Source: Hyphococcus aureus
GTDB lineage: Bacteria > Pseudomonadota > Alphaproteobacteria > Caulobacterales > Parvularculaceae
Direction of reading: 5' to 3'
Length of the DNA stretch: 64,000 bases
Assembly: GCF_042643165.1 (NCBI RefSeq)
Contig: NZ_JBHRSH010000001.1
Span: 62,001-126,000, forward strand
Shown: piece after piece, positions 25,206 through 33,635 of the stretch
Position numbering within the stretch: the stretch's first letter is position 1
Layout: every line of letters begins with the position of its first letter
Position numbers and translations under genes: made by a program
Notes under the pieces: generated by a model
The model's database searches: none
What the model saw: only the letters and a program-made list of their open reading frames with translations
What the model was told of the DNA's origin: nothing

Positions 25206-26498
25206 TCACTCCTTCGTGAAAAGCCCGGCAAGCTCAACATGGGCCGAGAACACGAACTGATCAACGGGCAAAAGCTGCGACAGGCTGTAGCCGCCCGCCC
25301 GTAATATGCTCGCATCGCGGGCGAAACTCGCTGGATTACAGGAGACGCCGACGACGATGGGAACCGAAGATTGCGCCAGCGTTTCCGCCTGCGCCCTGGC
25401 GCCCGCCCGGGGCGGATCGAACACCACGGCGTTATAGGGGTTCAATTCTTCAACGCTTAACGGGCGCTCGAACAGATTTCGCCGTTCGGCGCGCAACGGA
25501 AAGCGTAAGCCCGCCCCGCGCGACGCAGTATCCAGTGCGGCGATTGCTGGCGCATCGGAATCGAACGCATCCACCGCTGCGCCGGCGGCAAGGGGAAGCG
25601 CAAAAGTTCCGCAACCGGAGAATAAATCAGCGACGCGTTTCGCATCTTTTGTATGTTCAAGAACGAAGCTCAATAGCGCCGCCTCACCTTCAGCGCTGGC
25701 CTGCAAAAAACCACCCGGCGGAACTGCAACAGGTACGCCCCCAAAACGCACAACAGGTGTTTCAAACATGGCCACCGGCGCCCCGTCGGCCGTAAGGCGC
25801 ACAATCCCTGCGGCCTGCGCCGCCTCGGTCAGCGCCATAATTTCAGGACCGGTCAGATCGTCTGAGGCGTCGCCGCCGGTGAAAGCGACGTCAAGTCCAT
25901 TATCACAGAGCGTCACCTGCAGATCGAACGCGCGCCATCGCGAGGGCGCGGCGCCGGCGAGCGCGCGTAAAGGTGAGATCGCCTCGCTGAGCTGCGGCGC
26001 CAGCACGAGACAGTGGTCGATAGCTACGATGCGCGACGCGCCTCGTTCATTAAAACCGAAAACAACGCCTGAGGCGGTTCGGCGCACTGCAAATGCCGCG
26101 CGGCGGCGCGACGCAGGCGGGCAGGCATGTAATGGCGCGATGATCTCTTCGCTGAAACCCTCGCGCGCCAGCGCATCAACGACCAGTTTTCGTTTCCAGT
26201 CGCGATAATAGTCCACTGACAAATGTTGCAGAGCGCAGCCGCCGCAATGGCCAAAATATCGGCATGGGGCGGCGCTGCGATGAGGGCTCTCGGCGCTCAG
26301 GCACTCGATCTCTCCTCGCCCGCCGCGATAGGTAATGCGCGCCACATCTCCCGGCGCCGAATAGGGTGTAAAGACTTTCTCGCCCTCGATAAACGCCACG
26401 CCGTCGCCGCGGGCGCCGATCTCCATGATCTCCGCCTCTGCAGTTTTTGCTGGCGACGGCGCCTTGGCCCGGGACTTAAATTTTCTTCGTCGCGCCAA
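25206..26498 (-). CDS. RlmCD/RumA-type 23S rRNA (uracil-5-)-methyltransferase
   Basis: The 430-residue protein has a TRAM-like start (AEIMEIGARGDGVAFIEGEK), a 4Fe-4S Cys cluster in CRYFGHCGGCALQHLS, the SAM motif LFSGCGTFALPLAAGAAV, FDPPRAGARAQAETL, and the catalytic Cys in VGVSCNPASFARDASILRAG. It methylates the C5 of a uridine in 23S rRNA (or tRNA in TrmA-like members) through a covalent Cys adduct. The gene's 5' end overlaps the end of tlyA by 23 bases, so the two are probably co-translated. Confidence 0.88.
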   Translation of the reverse strand: MARRRKFKSRAKAPSPAKTAEAEIMEIGARGDGVAFIEGEKVFTPYSAPGDVARITYRGGRGEIECLSAESPHRSAAPCRYFGHCGGCALQHLSVDYYRDWKRKLVVDALAREGFSEEIIAPLHACPPASRRRAAFAVRRTASGVVFGFNERGASRIVAIDHCLVLAPQLSEAISPLRALAGAAPSRWRAFDLQVTLCDNGLDVAFTGGDASDDLTGPEIMALTEAAQAAGIVRLTADGAPVAMFETPVVRFGGVPVAVPPGGFLQASAEGEAALLSFVLEHTKDAKRVADLFSGCGTFALPLAAGAAVDAFDSDAPAIAALDTASRGAGLRFPLRAERRNLFERPLSVEELNPYNAVVFDPPRAGARAQAETLAQSSVPIVVGVSCNPASFARDASILRAGGYSLSQLLPVDQFVFSAHVELAGLFTKE

Positions 26499-27201
26499 GA
26501 AGAAATTCCTTATTGCCGTCGCCGCCAGGAATGGGGCTGTCGATCAATCCATGAACCGCCCAGCCTGCGCTTTCAATCCATTGCGCCATTTCTTGCGCAC
26601 AAGGCTCCTCCAGCCCCTCTTTCACAAGCCCGCCCTTGCCGATGCCCTGACGGCCAACCTCGAATTGCGGCTTGATGAGCGCCGCTAATTTGCAGCCGGG
26701 CGCCGCCAGCGCCAGGGCAAATGGCAACGCCTTTTTAAGACTGATGAAGCTGACGTCGCAGGCGATCATGTTAATGGGATCTGGTATTAGCGCAGGCGAT
26801 AAATCCTTCGCATGGGTCTTTTCCAGATTTACGACGCGCGCATCGGTGACAATTTTTTCGTGTAACTGTCCAGTCCCAACATCGACAGCATAGACTTTCG
26901 CGGCCCCAGCCCGAAGCAAGACATCGGTGAAGCCGCCGGTCGACGCGCCAAGGTCAAGACAGGTTTTTCCCGAAACATCAAACTTGAAATGATCGAGCGC
27001 CGCCTGAAGTTTCACGCCGCCGCGCGAGACATAATCATGGGCCGCGCCGGTGACGGCGATTTCGGCGCCTTCCGGGACTTTCTGGGAGGATTTTTCCGCA
27101 ACAGCGCCGTTCACCATAACAAAGCCCGCAGCAATCGCCGCCTGCGCGCGGGCGCGGCTTTCCATTAACCCTTGCTGGACGAGATATTGGTCGAGGCGCA
27201 T
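26476..27201 (-). CDS. tlyA: TlyA family rRNA (cytidine-2'-O)-methyltransferase / hemolysin-like
   Basis: This 241-residue protein starts with an S4 RNA-binding domain (MRLDQYLVQQGLMESRARAQ, then ASNGAV-like VMVNGAVAEK). The FtsJ-like core shows DLGASTGGFTDVLLRAGAAK, the SAM acidic residue in VYAVDVGTGQLHEKI, and catalytic residues in CDVSFISLKKALP and ALIKPQFEVG. TlyA methylates 16S and 23S rRNA on the 2'-OH of cytidine and its presence makes ribosomes sensitive to capreomycin. It is the first gene of a minus-strand group with the uridine methyltransferase. Confidence 0.9.
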   Translation of the reverse strand: MRLDQYLVQQGLMESRARAQAAIAAGFVMVNGAVAEKSSQKVPEGAEIAVTGAAHDYVSRGGVKLQAALDHFKFDVSGKTCLDLGASTGGFTDVLLRAGAAKVYAVDVGTGQLHEKIVTDARVVNLEKTHAKDLSPALIPDPINMIACDVSFISLKKALPFALALAAPGCKLAALIKPQFEVGRQGIGKGGLVKEGLEEPCAQEMAQWIESAGWAVHGLIDSPIPGGDGNKEFLLGATKKI

Positions 27202-27270
27202 TTTTTTCCGACGGATAGGCGGCGCATCATCGTATAATCACGGTCAGCCATATCGCCAAGGAGAGACGAC

Positions 27271-28302
27271 ATGCGCCTTGCCATTCTCACCGGTCTCGTC
27301 GCCATTGGCGTCTGCGCGGCCGCCAAGGCGGATGTCAAAGACGCCGCCGACTATAATGCGAAAAAAGGCGGCGTCTCGCTGGTGGTCCTGAAACAGGGCC
27401 GGCTTGAATTTGAGGACTATCCCAATAAGGGCGGCCCTGACAAAGCCTTCGAACTCGCCAGCGGAACGAAAAGCTTTTCCGGCGTGATCGCCGCCGCCGC
27501 AATCGTGGACGGGCTGTTGTCTCTGGACGAGCGCGCCGCCGACACCCTGCCTGAATGGCGAAGCGATCCGCAAAAAGCGCAAATCACCATCCGCCAGCTT
27601 CTTTCCCTGACGAGCGGAATTGAGTCGACCGGCGTCTTCCGTCCGCCGACTTATGACGACGCTATCGCCCTGCCGGTCGTTACACCGCCCGGGACCGCCT
27701 TCGAATACGGCCCTGTCAACTTCCAGATCTTCGGCGAGATCATGCGCCGCAAGCTCCGCAACTTTGACGGCGGCGCCTATCAAAACGCCGTCGACTATCT
27801 GCAGGCGCGCATTCTCAATCCTCTCGATATTCATCCCGCACAATGGAATGAACGCGGCGGCTATCCCACCATGCCGTCCGGCGCCGACCTCACGGCAAGA
27901 GAATGGGCGCGCTTCGGGCAGTTTGTTTTGCAGGGAGGCGCCTGGAAAGGAATGCAGCTCGTCGATCCAACCGCTCTTGCAGAAAATTTCACCGGCTCTG
28001 ACGTTAATGCGGGATACGGCCTCACCTGGTGGCTTAATGAACAGCCGAGCAAGGAAACGCTTGACGCATCGCGCACCATGACCGTTGCGTCAGACATGTT
28101 CACCCATCCACGCCGCGGCGAACTTCCCGGCGATCTGTTTATGGCCGCCGGCGCCGGCGGCCAGCGCCTCTACATCATTCCGTCAATGGATTTGGTGATT
28201 GTACGGCAATATCCGCGCGTCATTGAGCGCAAGCTCGGCCAGCGGCGTCGCGGCGGACCTTACTCGGATGTGGAGTTTCTGCTCGCCTTTCTCAAGCGCT
28301 GA
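27271..28302 (+). CDS. Secreted beta-lactamase-related serine hydrolase
   Basis: The 343-residue protein has a signal peptide (MRLAILTGLVAIGVCAAAKA) and a class C-like fold. The SxxK motif appears in ELASGTKSFSGV, the second element in FEYGPVNFQIFGEIMRRK in place of the usual YxN, and a C-terminal AAGAGGQRLYIIPSMDLVIV segment in place of KTG. These match the Beta-lactamase (EstB-type) family of esterases and D-aminopeptidases more than true beta-lactamases. Substrate unknown. Confidence 0.82.
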   Translation: MRLAILTGLVAIGVCAAAKADVKDAADYNAKKGGVSLVVLKQGRLEFEDYPNKGGPDKAFELASGTKSFSGVIAAAAIVDGLLSLDERAADTLPEWRSDPQKAQITIRQLLSLTSGIESTGVFRPPTYDDAIALPVVTPPGTAFEYGPVNFQIFGEIMRRKLRNFDGGAYQNAVDYLQARILNPLDIHPAQWNERGGYPTMPSGADLTAREWARFGQFVLQGGAWKGMQLVDPTALAENFTGSDVNAGYGLTWWLNEQPSKETLDASRTMTVASDMFTHPRRGELPGDLFMAAGAGGQRLYIIPSMDLVIVRQYPRVIERKLGQRRRGGPYSDVEFLLAFLKR

Positions 28303-28412
28303 AACGTCTTTTTGACGAGATAAATACATATAATTTCTGGAACGGCGCATAGGCGCCCCGTGTTTTCTTTCACATAGCACCAAAGCAATGCTGTAACGAA
28401 AGGAGATACGCT

Positions 28413-28985
28413 ATGACAAAACTCCAGAACAGAAAAATCGCCATTATCGCAACGGACGGGTTTGAGGAATCTGAACTTTTCTCCCCGCTGGATGCGCTGA
28501 AAAAAGAAGGCGCCGAGATTGATATTGTTTCTCTCAAAACCGGCGACATTCAGGGCTTCAAACATTTGGAGCGCGGCAGGACCATAAAAGTCGATAAAGA
28601 GATCACCCATGCCGACATTAATGAGTATGACGGCATTCTGATCCCGGGTGGTCTCTACAATCCAGATGCGCTTCGCAGTGACGAGAAGGTGATTGCATTC
28701 GTCCGCAGCGCCTTTGCGAAAAAGCTTCCTGTCGCCGCGATCTGCCACGGACCGCAGGTGCTGATCACGGCTGAGGTCGTCAAGGGCCGAAAAATGACCG
28801 GCTATTCAGCGATACAGCCGGATCTCAAAAACGCCGGCGCGCATGTCAGTGATGAAGAAGTCGTTGTGGATGCGGGTCTTGTGACCAGCCGAAATCCCGA
28901 TGACCTGCCCGCCTTCAACCGGAAGATCATCGAAGAATTCTGTGAAGGCGAACACAAGGCGCAGAAGAAATCGATCGCTGCGTAA
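28413..28985 (+). CDS. DJ-1/PfpI family protein (type 1 glutamine amidotransferase-like)
   Basis: The 190-residue protein matches the PfpI/YraA group. It has an acidic residue in DGFEESELFSPLDAL, the nucleophile Cys at the elbow AAICHGPQVLITAEV, and the C-terminal TSRNPDDLPAFNRKIIEEF. Such proteins act as deglycases or stress chaperones, and some are intracellular proteases. GGAGA lies eight bases before ATG 28413. A strong terminator follows. Confidence 0.88.
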   Translation: MTKLQNRKIAIIATDGFEESELFSPLDALKKEGAEIDIVSLKTGDIQGFKHLERGRTIKVDKEITHADINEYDGILIPGGLYNPDALRSDEKVIAFVRSAFAKKLPVAAICHGPQVLITAEVVKGRKMTGYSAIQPDLKNAGAHVSDEEVVVDAGLVTSRNPDDLPAFNRKIIEEFCEGEHKAQKKSIAA

Positions 28986-29020
28986 CCCCGTCTGTCGTTC
29001 CTCGTATGCGCAGTGATCAG

Positions 29021-29048
29021 AAAAGCCCCGCTCGAAAGCGGGGCTTTT
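29021..29048. terminator. Bidirectional intrinsic terminator
   Basis: A 12-base inverted repeat (AAAAGCCCCGCT, loop CGAA, AGCGGGGCTTTT) separates the convergent PfpI gene and the symporter gene. Confidence 0.9.
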
Positions 29049-29063
29049 CACGCATTATGATTA

Positions 29064-30530
29064 TTAAGGAGCTTTGCGGAAAGACTGTTCGAGCAGGCCG
29101 ACAATCAGATAGGCGGCAAGCGACGCAACGACAGAATAGATGAAGTAGCCGTCGATCGGCTCCACATCGCCCGCGAGCACCGCTCCCAGCGCAGGCCCAA
29201 CCCCTAAACCTTCGCCCATGGCGCTTTGCAGCGGCAAGATGAGCAGCGTCGCCAGGTTGAAAGCGACGCAGGTGTATATGCAAGCGAGCGCCGCGGCTGT
29301 GCCGCCGAAACGCGTTCTCAGACCTATCAGCGTCGCCACGACGATAGCGCCTTGGCCGAAAACGGACGTTAACGCGATCAACTCGTAAATATCAGAGCCG
29401 CCCAATGCCACGGCGAGCGCGCCGACGCCGGCGAACGCGGTGCCGAAACGCGCGATCATGAGCTGGCGGCGTTCGCTGGACCGCGCATGAAGTTTTTTCA
29501 GGATATTGATCGAGATGAGCGACGAGACCGCGAGAAGGTTGGAGTCCACCGTCGAAAGAATCGCAGAAAAAAGCGCTCCGATGAAAACAATCGCAAGCAA
29601 AGGCGGCAAAAACTCTATCGCCATCGCCGGAATGAAGTTGTCGCCCGCCGCGCCGGGCACCTCCAGATGCGCGCCGGAAAGACCGATCAGCACCGGCATC
29701 ATGCCAATCCCGATATACAGCCCTGCCGCGGAAAACGCCGCCGCTTTCGCAACCGATGTCGATTTGGCGGCGAGAAAACGCGTGATGATTTCCTGCGTCA
29801 CGAGACTGCCGATAACAGGAATGGCCCATGCGTCGGCGCGCGTGAACAGGGATTCACCCGGTGCGATCAGGCGAAGCTGCTCCGGCTCGATCACCGACAA
29901 CATGGCGGATATTCCGCCAAACTGATGAATGATGGCGGCGAAGAGAATGCCAACGCCGCCCATCAGAAACAGTCCCTGGACCACATCGGTCACCACGTCG
30001 CCGATAAGGCCGGCGAACATCGAATAAAAGATGACAATGCCGGCGGCGGCGAAGAGCGTTAAAACGCCGGGAAGGCCGAGGGTCGTTTCTAGAATGGCGG
30101 CGATGGCGAGCAATTGCGCGCCGGCCCAGATGACCGAAATTACAACCAGCACGATTGCAGTTACGAATTCCGCCTGCTTGCCGAACCGGTCGAGGAAAAA
30201 GTCGGCGATGGTCACATAGCCATGGCTGCGAATCTTCCCCGCCACGAAAAAGGCGGTTGCGACCAGACAAAGGGCGTAACCAAATGGTTCAGCGCGCGCG
30301 CCGGATAACCCGCCCTCGGCGACCGCCGCCGACGAACCGAGAATTGTCTCCGCCCCGAACCAGGTCGCAAAGAGAGACAAGGTGATAGGAAAATACCCAA
30401 GCCGGCCACCGGCGATGTAATAGTCAGTATCGCTCTTGGTGCCGCGCGCGAACCACAGACCGATAGCGATCTGGATGACGACATAGACCGCAATAAAGAG
30501 CATCAACTCCGTGCGTGACAGGTCTTCCAC
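29064..30530 (-). CDS. Sodium:solute symporter family protein
   Basis: The 488-residue protein has about thirteen membrane helices and SSS-family features: LWFARGTKSDTDYYIAGGRL in the first loop, TWFGAETILGSSAAVAEGGL, GLIGDVVTDVVQGLFLMGGV, and FSAILSTVDSNLLAVSSLIS in the Na+ site region. It would take up an organic solute (amino acid, sugar, carboxylate or similar) with Na+; the solute cannot be told from sequence. No enzyme gene is coupled to it. Confidence 0.87.
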   Translation of the reverse strand: MEDLSRTELMLFIAVYVVIQIAIGLWFARGTKSDTDYYIAGGRLGYFPITLSLFATWFGAETILGSSAAVAEGGLSGARAEPFGYALCLVATAFFVAGKIRSHGYVTIADFFLDRFGKQAEFVTAIVLVVISVIWAGAQLLAIAAILETTLGLPGVLTLFAAAGIVIFYSMFAGLIGDVVTDVVQGLFLMGGVGILFAAIIHQFGGISAMLSVIEPEQLRLIAPGESLFTRADAWAIPVIGSLVTQEIITRFLAAKSTSVAKAAAFSAAGLYIGIGMMPVLIGLSGAHLEVPGAAGDNFIPAMAIEFLPPLLAIVFIGALFSAILSTVDSNLLAVSSLISINILKKLHARSSERRQLMIARFGTAFAGVGALAVALGGSDIYELIALTSVFGQGAIVVATLIGLRTRFGGTAAALACIYTCVAFNLATLLILPLQSAMGEGLGVGPALGAVLAGDVEPIDGYFIYSVVASLAAYLIVGLLEQSFRKAP

Positions 30531-30639
30531 TCAACATCCCTTCGCTTTCAAAGCCGGGCTATTGAGCCGCAAATCGGAACGATTGAAAAGAGGGAAAGCG
30601 GCTTTCCGGGGACGGATGATCAGAAAAAGCAAAGCTTTT

Positions 30640-31110
30640 TTAAATCCAGCGACGCACACGAGCTTTATAGGCGCGATAATCATCGCCAAACTGGCGCTCC
30701 ATTTTTTCCTCTTCATATGGAATGGAGATAAAATTCACGAACACAAAGAAGATGACAGGCGCCACAAAGGCGAGGATTGTCCCGATGACAAAAGCAAGCC
30801 CGATTGTCGCAACAAGGATGCCGAGATACATGGGGTTGCGCGTATAGTTAAAAGGCCCTGACACGACCAGCGATGAATTCTTTTTGGATGCTGGAACAAC
30901 TTCCGTTCCGACGCGGGCGAAGGCGCGCCGTCCGGAAGCCGAGATCAGAAAACCGATTGCGAAAACCGCCCATCCAATCAACGGAAAATGAAACGGCGCC
31001 GCCAGTCCCACCATGCGTCCGGTCAGCCATACGGTGAGCACGAACAAAAGCGCCCAGACAGGCGGCGGAATGATGACCAGAATGGACGGTTTCGGCAGGT
31101 CTTCACTCAC
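30640..31110 (-). CDS. Isoprenylcysteine methyltransferase-like (ICMT/PEMT) membrane protein
   Basis: The 156-residue protein has four membrane helices and the SAM-binding end of the ICMT/PEMT family: GPFNYTRNPMYLGIL and the C-terminal YEEEKMERQFGDDYRAYKAR. In bacteria these proteins methylate small lipids or isoprenoid groups, and the substrate is undefined. It stands between dxs and the symporter gene on the same strand, 48 bases after dxs ends. Confidence 0.85.
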   Translation of the reverse strand: MSEDLPKPSILVIIPPPVWALLFVLTVWLTGRMVGLAAPFHFPLIGWAVFAIGFLISASGRRAFARVGTEVVPASKKNSSLVVSGPFNYTRNPMYLGILVATIGLAFVIGTILAFVAPVIFFVFVNFISIPYEEEKMERQFGDDYRAYKARVRRWI

Positions 31111-31157
31111 CTCGGCCTCCCTTGCGCGAGAGGATCGCCACCGGCCGAAAGAGCCGG

Positions 31158-33071
31158 TCAGCCGCGCAGATTCACGACGTTCGATTCCATACCGAGAGCC
31201 TCGCGCGCGCGCTCGACGATATGAACCGCATTCAGCCGCGCATGGTCATACATCTTCGCCGGCGAATCCTGATCCTGGAACACATCGGGAAGATGCATGG
31301 TGCGGATTTTAACGCCCGTATCGAGGAGCCCGGAATCGGAAAGGAAATGCAAGACGAAGGCGCCGAAGCCGCCGCGCGAGCCCTCTTCAATCGTGATCAG
31401 CACTTCATGCTCGCGCACAAGGCGCATGATGAGGTCATGGTCGAGGGGTTTGGCGAAGCGCGCGTCGGCGACTGTTGTGGAGATGCCTTGCGCCTCCAGC
31501 GTGTCGGCGGCTTTCAACGCCTCCTGCAAGCGGCCGCCCAACGCCAGCAAGGCGACTTTCGTGCCTTCACGCATGATGCGGCCCTTGCCGATTTCGAGGA
31601 TCTTGCCCTGCTCCGGCAAGTCGACGCCAACGCCTTCGCCGCGCGGATAACGGAACGCGATCGGCCCTTCATCAAAGGCCGCGGCAGTGGCCGTCATGTG
31701 AACGAGTTCAGCTTCATCGCCAGCCGCCATGATCACCATATTCGGCAAACAACCGAGATAGGCGAGGTCAAAAGAGCCCGCATGGGTCGCGCCGTCAGCG
31801 CCCACAAGACCGGCGCGGTCCATGGGGAAACGAACGGGCAGGTTCTGGATGGCGACGTCATGAACGACGCTGTCATAAGCGCGCTGAAGGAAGGTCGAAT
31901 AGATCGCGCAGAACGGACGCAACCCATCGCCGGCGAGACCCGCCGCAAAAGTGACGGCATGCTGCTCGGCGATGCCCACATCATAACAGCGATCCGGGAA
32001 CGCCTCGGCGAACATGTCGAGCGACGTGCCGGACGGCATCGCGGCGGTGATGCCGATGATGCGCTCGTCCTTTTCCGCTTCCTTGATCAGGGTCTTGCCA
32101 AAGACTTTCTGATAGGCGGGCGCATTGGGCGTGCCTTTTTGCTGCTTGCCGGAAACGACATCGAATTTGGCGACGCCGTGATATTTGTCGGCGGATTCCT
32201 CCGCAGGCGGATAACCGGCGCCCTTGCGCGTCACCACATGGACGAGCACAGGGCCCTCTTTCATGTCGCGCACATTCTCCAGCACCGGCACGAGCTGGTC
32301 GAGATTATGGCCGTCAATGGGGCCTACATAATAAAAGCCGAGCTCTTCAAACAAGGTGCCGCCGGACACCATGCCGCGGCCATATTCTTCGGCTTTCGCA
32401 AGCTGTTTGTAGATCGCTTTGGGCAGGCGTTTCGCGAGCTGCTTACCAAATGTCCGGAAGCCCTGATAGACGCCGGATGACGACGCCCGCGCCAGATAGG
32501 CGCTCATGGCGCCAACCGGCGGCGCGATGGACATGTCATTGTCATTGAGGATGACGACGAGTTTGCTTCCCAGATGACCGGCGTTGTTGAGCCCCTCATA
32601 GGCCATGCCGCCAGACATGGAGCCGTCGCCGATGACGGCGATGGATGTCGTGTTCTTTTTTAAATGGCGCGACGCCTCGGCGAAGCCCGTCGCCGCCGAA
32701 ATCGACGTCGCCGCATGAGCGGCGCCAAAGGGATCGTATTCACTCTCGGCGCGTTTCGTAAAACCGGAAAGACCGCCGGCCTGTCTCAAGGTGCGGATGC
32801 GGTCGCGGCGACCAGTGAGAATCTTGTGCGGGTAGCACTGGTGACCCACATCCCAGACAAGGCGATCATCAGGCGTATTGAAGACATAGTGGATCGCCGT
32901 CGTCAGCTCGACCACGCCGAGCCCGGAGCCAAGATGGCCGCCGGTTACCGACACCGCATCAATCATCTCCGCGCGGAGTTCATCCGCGAGCTGGCGTAAT
33001 TCACTCTTGTCCAGCTTTCTCAAATCTGCGGGGAATTTGACGGTGTCGAGCAGCGGCGTTTCAACAGCCAT
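31158..33071 (-). CDS. dxs: 1-deoxy-D-xylulose-5-phosphate synthase
   Basis: The 637-residue protein is a full-length Dxs, which joins pyruvate and glyceraldehyde 3-phosphate with thiamine diphosphate in the first step of the MEP isoprenoid pathway. It shows HLGSGLGVVELTTAIHYVF, the ThDP/Mg motif GDGSMSGGMAYEGLNNAG followed by NDNDMSIAPPVGAM, the transketolase Glu in YDVGIAEQHAVTFAAGLA, and DGATHAGSFDLAYLGCLPNM. It starts the minus-strand group whose next gene is the ICMT-like one. Confidence 0.96.
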   Translation of the reverse strand: MAVETPLLDTVKFPADLRKLDKSELRQLADELRAEMIDAVSVTGGHLGSGLGVVELTTAIHYVFNTPDDRLVWDVGHQCYPHKILTGRRDRIRTLRQAGGLSGFTKRAESEYDPFGAAHAATSISAATGFAEASRHLKKNTTSIAVIGDGSMSGGMAYEGLNNAGHLGSKLVVILNDNDMSIAPPVGAMSAYLARASSSGVYQGFRTFGKQLAKRLPKAIYKQLAKAEEYGRGMVSGGTLFEELGFYYVGPIDGHNLDQLVPVLENVRDMKEGPVLVHVVTRKGAGYPPAEESADKYHGVAKFDVVSGKQQKGTPNAPAYQKVFGKTLIKEAEKDERIIGITAAMPSGTSLDMFAEAFPDRCYDVGIAEQHAVTFAAGLAGDGLRPFCAIYSTFLQRAYDSVVHDVAIQNLPVRFPMDRAGLVGADGATHAGSFDLAYLGCLPNMVIMAAGDEAELVHMTATAAAFDEGPIAFRYPRGEGVGVDLPEQGKILEIGKGRIMREGTKVALLALGGRLQEALKAADTLEAQGISTTVADARFAKPLDHDLIMRLVREHEVLITIEEGSRGGFGAFVLHFLSDSGLLDTGVKIRTMHLPDVFQDQDSPAKMYDHARLNAVHIVERAREALGMESNVVNLRG

Positions 33072-33401
33072 GGGGCAACCCTTTTATTCTTATTAAACCA
33101 GCACCTGACGCCGCGCTTGCGGACCCTCTCCCGCTGCGCTGCGGCAAGGGACCGTTCTAGCGCTTCACGAGGATTTCTCCACCCCTATTGGGGTGAAAAG
33201 GCGGCAAGCCCCCGGAGATTTGAAGCCCATTGTGGCTTAAGGGGCGCGGACGCCGCCAGAAGCGTGATCGCTGACGGATCTGCTTTCGCCGGGCCCTCAG
33301 CCGCTAATGTCATTCCCCGCTAATCAGCCGCAGGGTCTACGGGAAATCCCTTATTGCAACTCATTCTCAAAAGGGCGAGATAGACGCCTCAGGAAACGCC
33401 T
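33072..33401. promoter_or_regulatory. Divergent intergenic region dxs-feoA
   Basis: This 330-base gap holds the dxs promoter on the left and the feoAB promoter on the right. Apart from the Fur-type box at 33354-33370 it contains a small hairpin (CACCCC-TATT-GGGGTG at 33180-33195). I see no small gene in it. Confidence 0.4.
33354..33370. promoter_or_regulatory. Fur-type operator upstream of feoA
   Basis: The sequence TTGCAACTCATTCTCAA lies 32 bases before the feoA start codon. It is an imperfect palindrome (TTG..A.T.A.T..CAA) and its reverse strand reads TTGAGAATGAGTTGCAA, close to Fur boxes. A near twin (15 of 17 bases) occurs at 50553-50569. Iron-dependent repression of feoAB is the expected outcome. 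Confidence 0.6.
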
Positions 33402-33635
33402 ATGCAACTGACCGACATGAAAAAAGGGGCCGTTGGCCGGGTGACCGCGATCAGCGGCGCCGACCCCCTGATCGAGGCGAAGCTGCGCGAAATCGGTTTT
33501 GCGGAGGATGACTCCGTCGAACTTGCCCATTTCGGGCCGCTGGCGAAAACCCCGATCTGTGTGCGGCTGAACCGGACCCTTATCGCCCTTCGCACGGAAG
33601 AGGCCCGCGCCATCGAGGTGGAACTCGACCAATGA
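33402..33635 (+). CDS. feoA: Ferrous iron transport protein A
   Basis: This 77-residue SH3-like protein matches FeoA: MQLTDMKKGAVGRVTAISGA, then EAKLREIGFAEDDSVELAHF and PICVRLNRTLIALRTEEARA. FeoA interacts with FeoB and supports ferrous iron uptake. Its stop overlaps the feoB start (ATGA), so translation is coupled. Confidence 0.92.
   Translation: MQLTDMKKGAVGRVTAISGADPLIEAKLREIGFAEDDSVELAHFGPLAKTPICVRLNRTLIALRTEEARAIEVELDQ

Noticed and set aside
27271..28302. Possible true class C beta-lactamase
   Set aside because: The YxN and KTG motifs are not intact, so an esterase/peptidase-like serine hydrolase is more likely.
33180..33195. CACCCC-TATT-GGGGTG hairpin between dxs and feoA considered as terminator or riboswitch
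   Set aside because: Stem is only six base pairs, there is no T-run, and both flanking genes point away from it.
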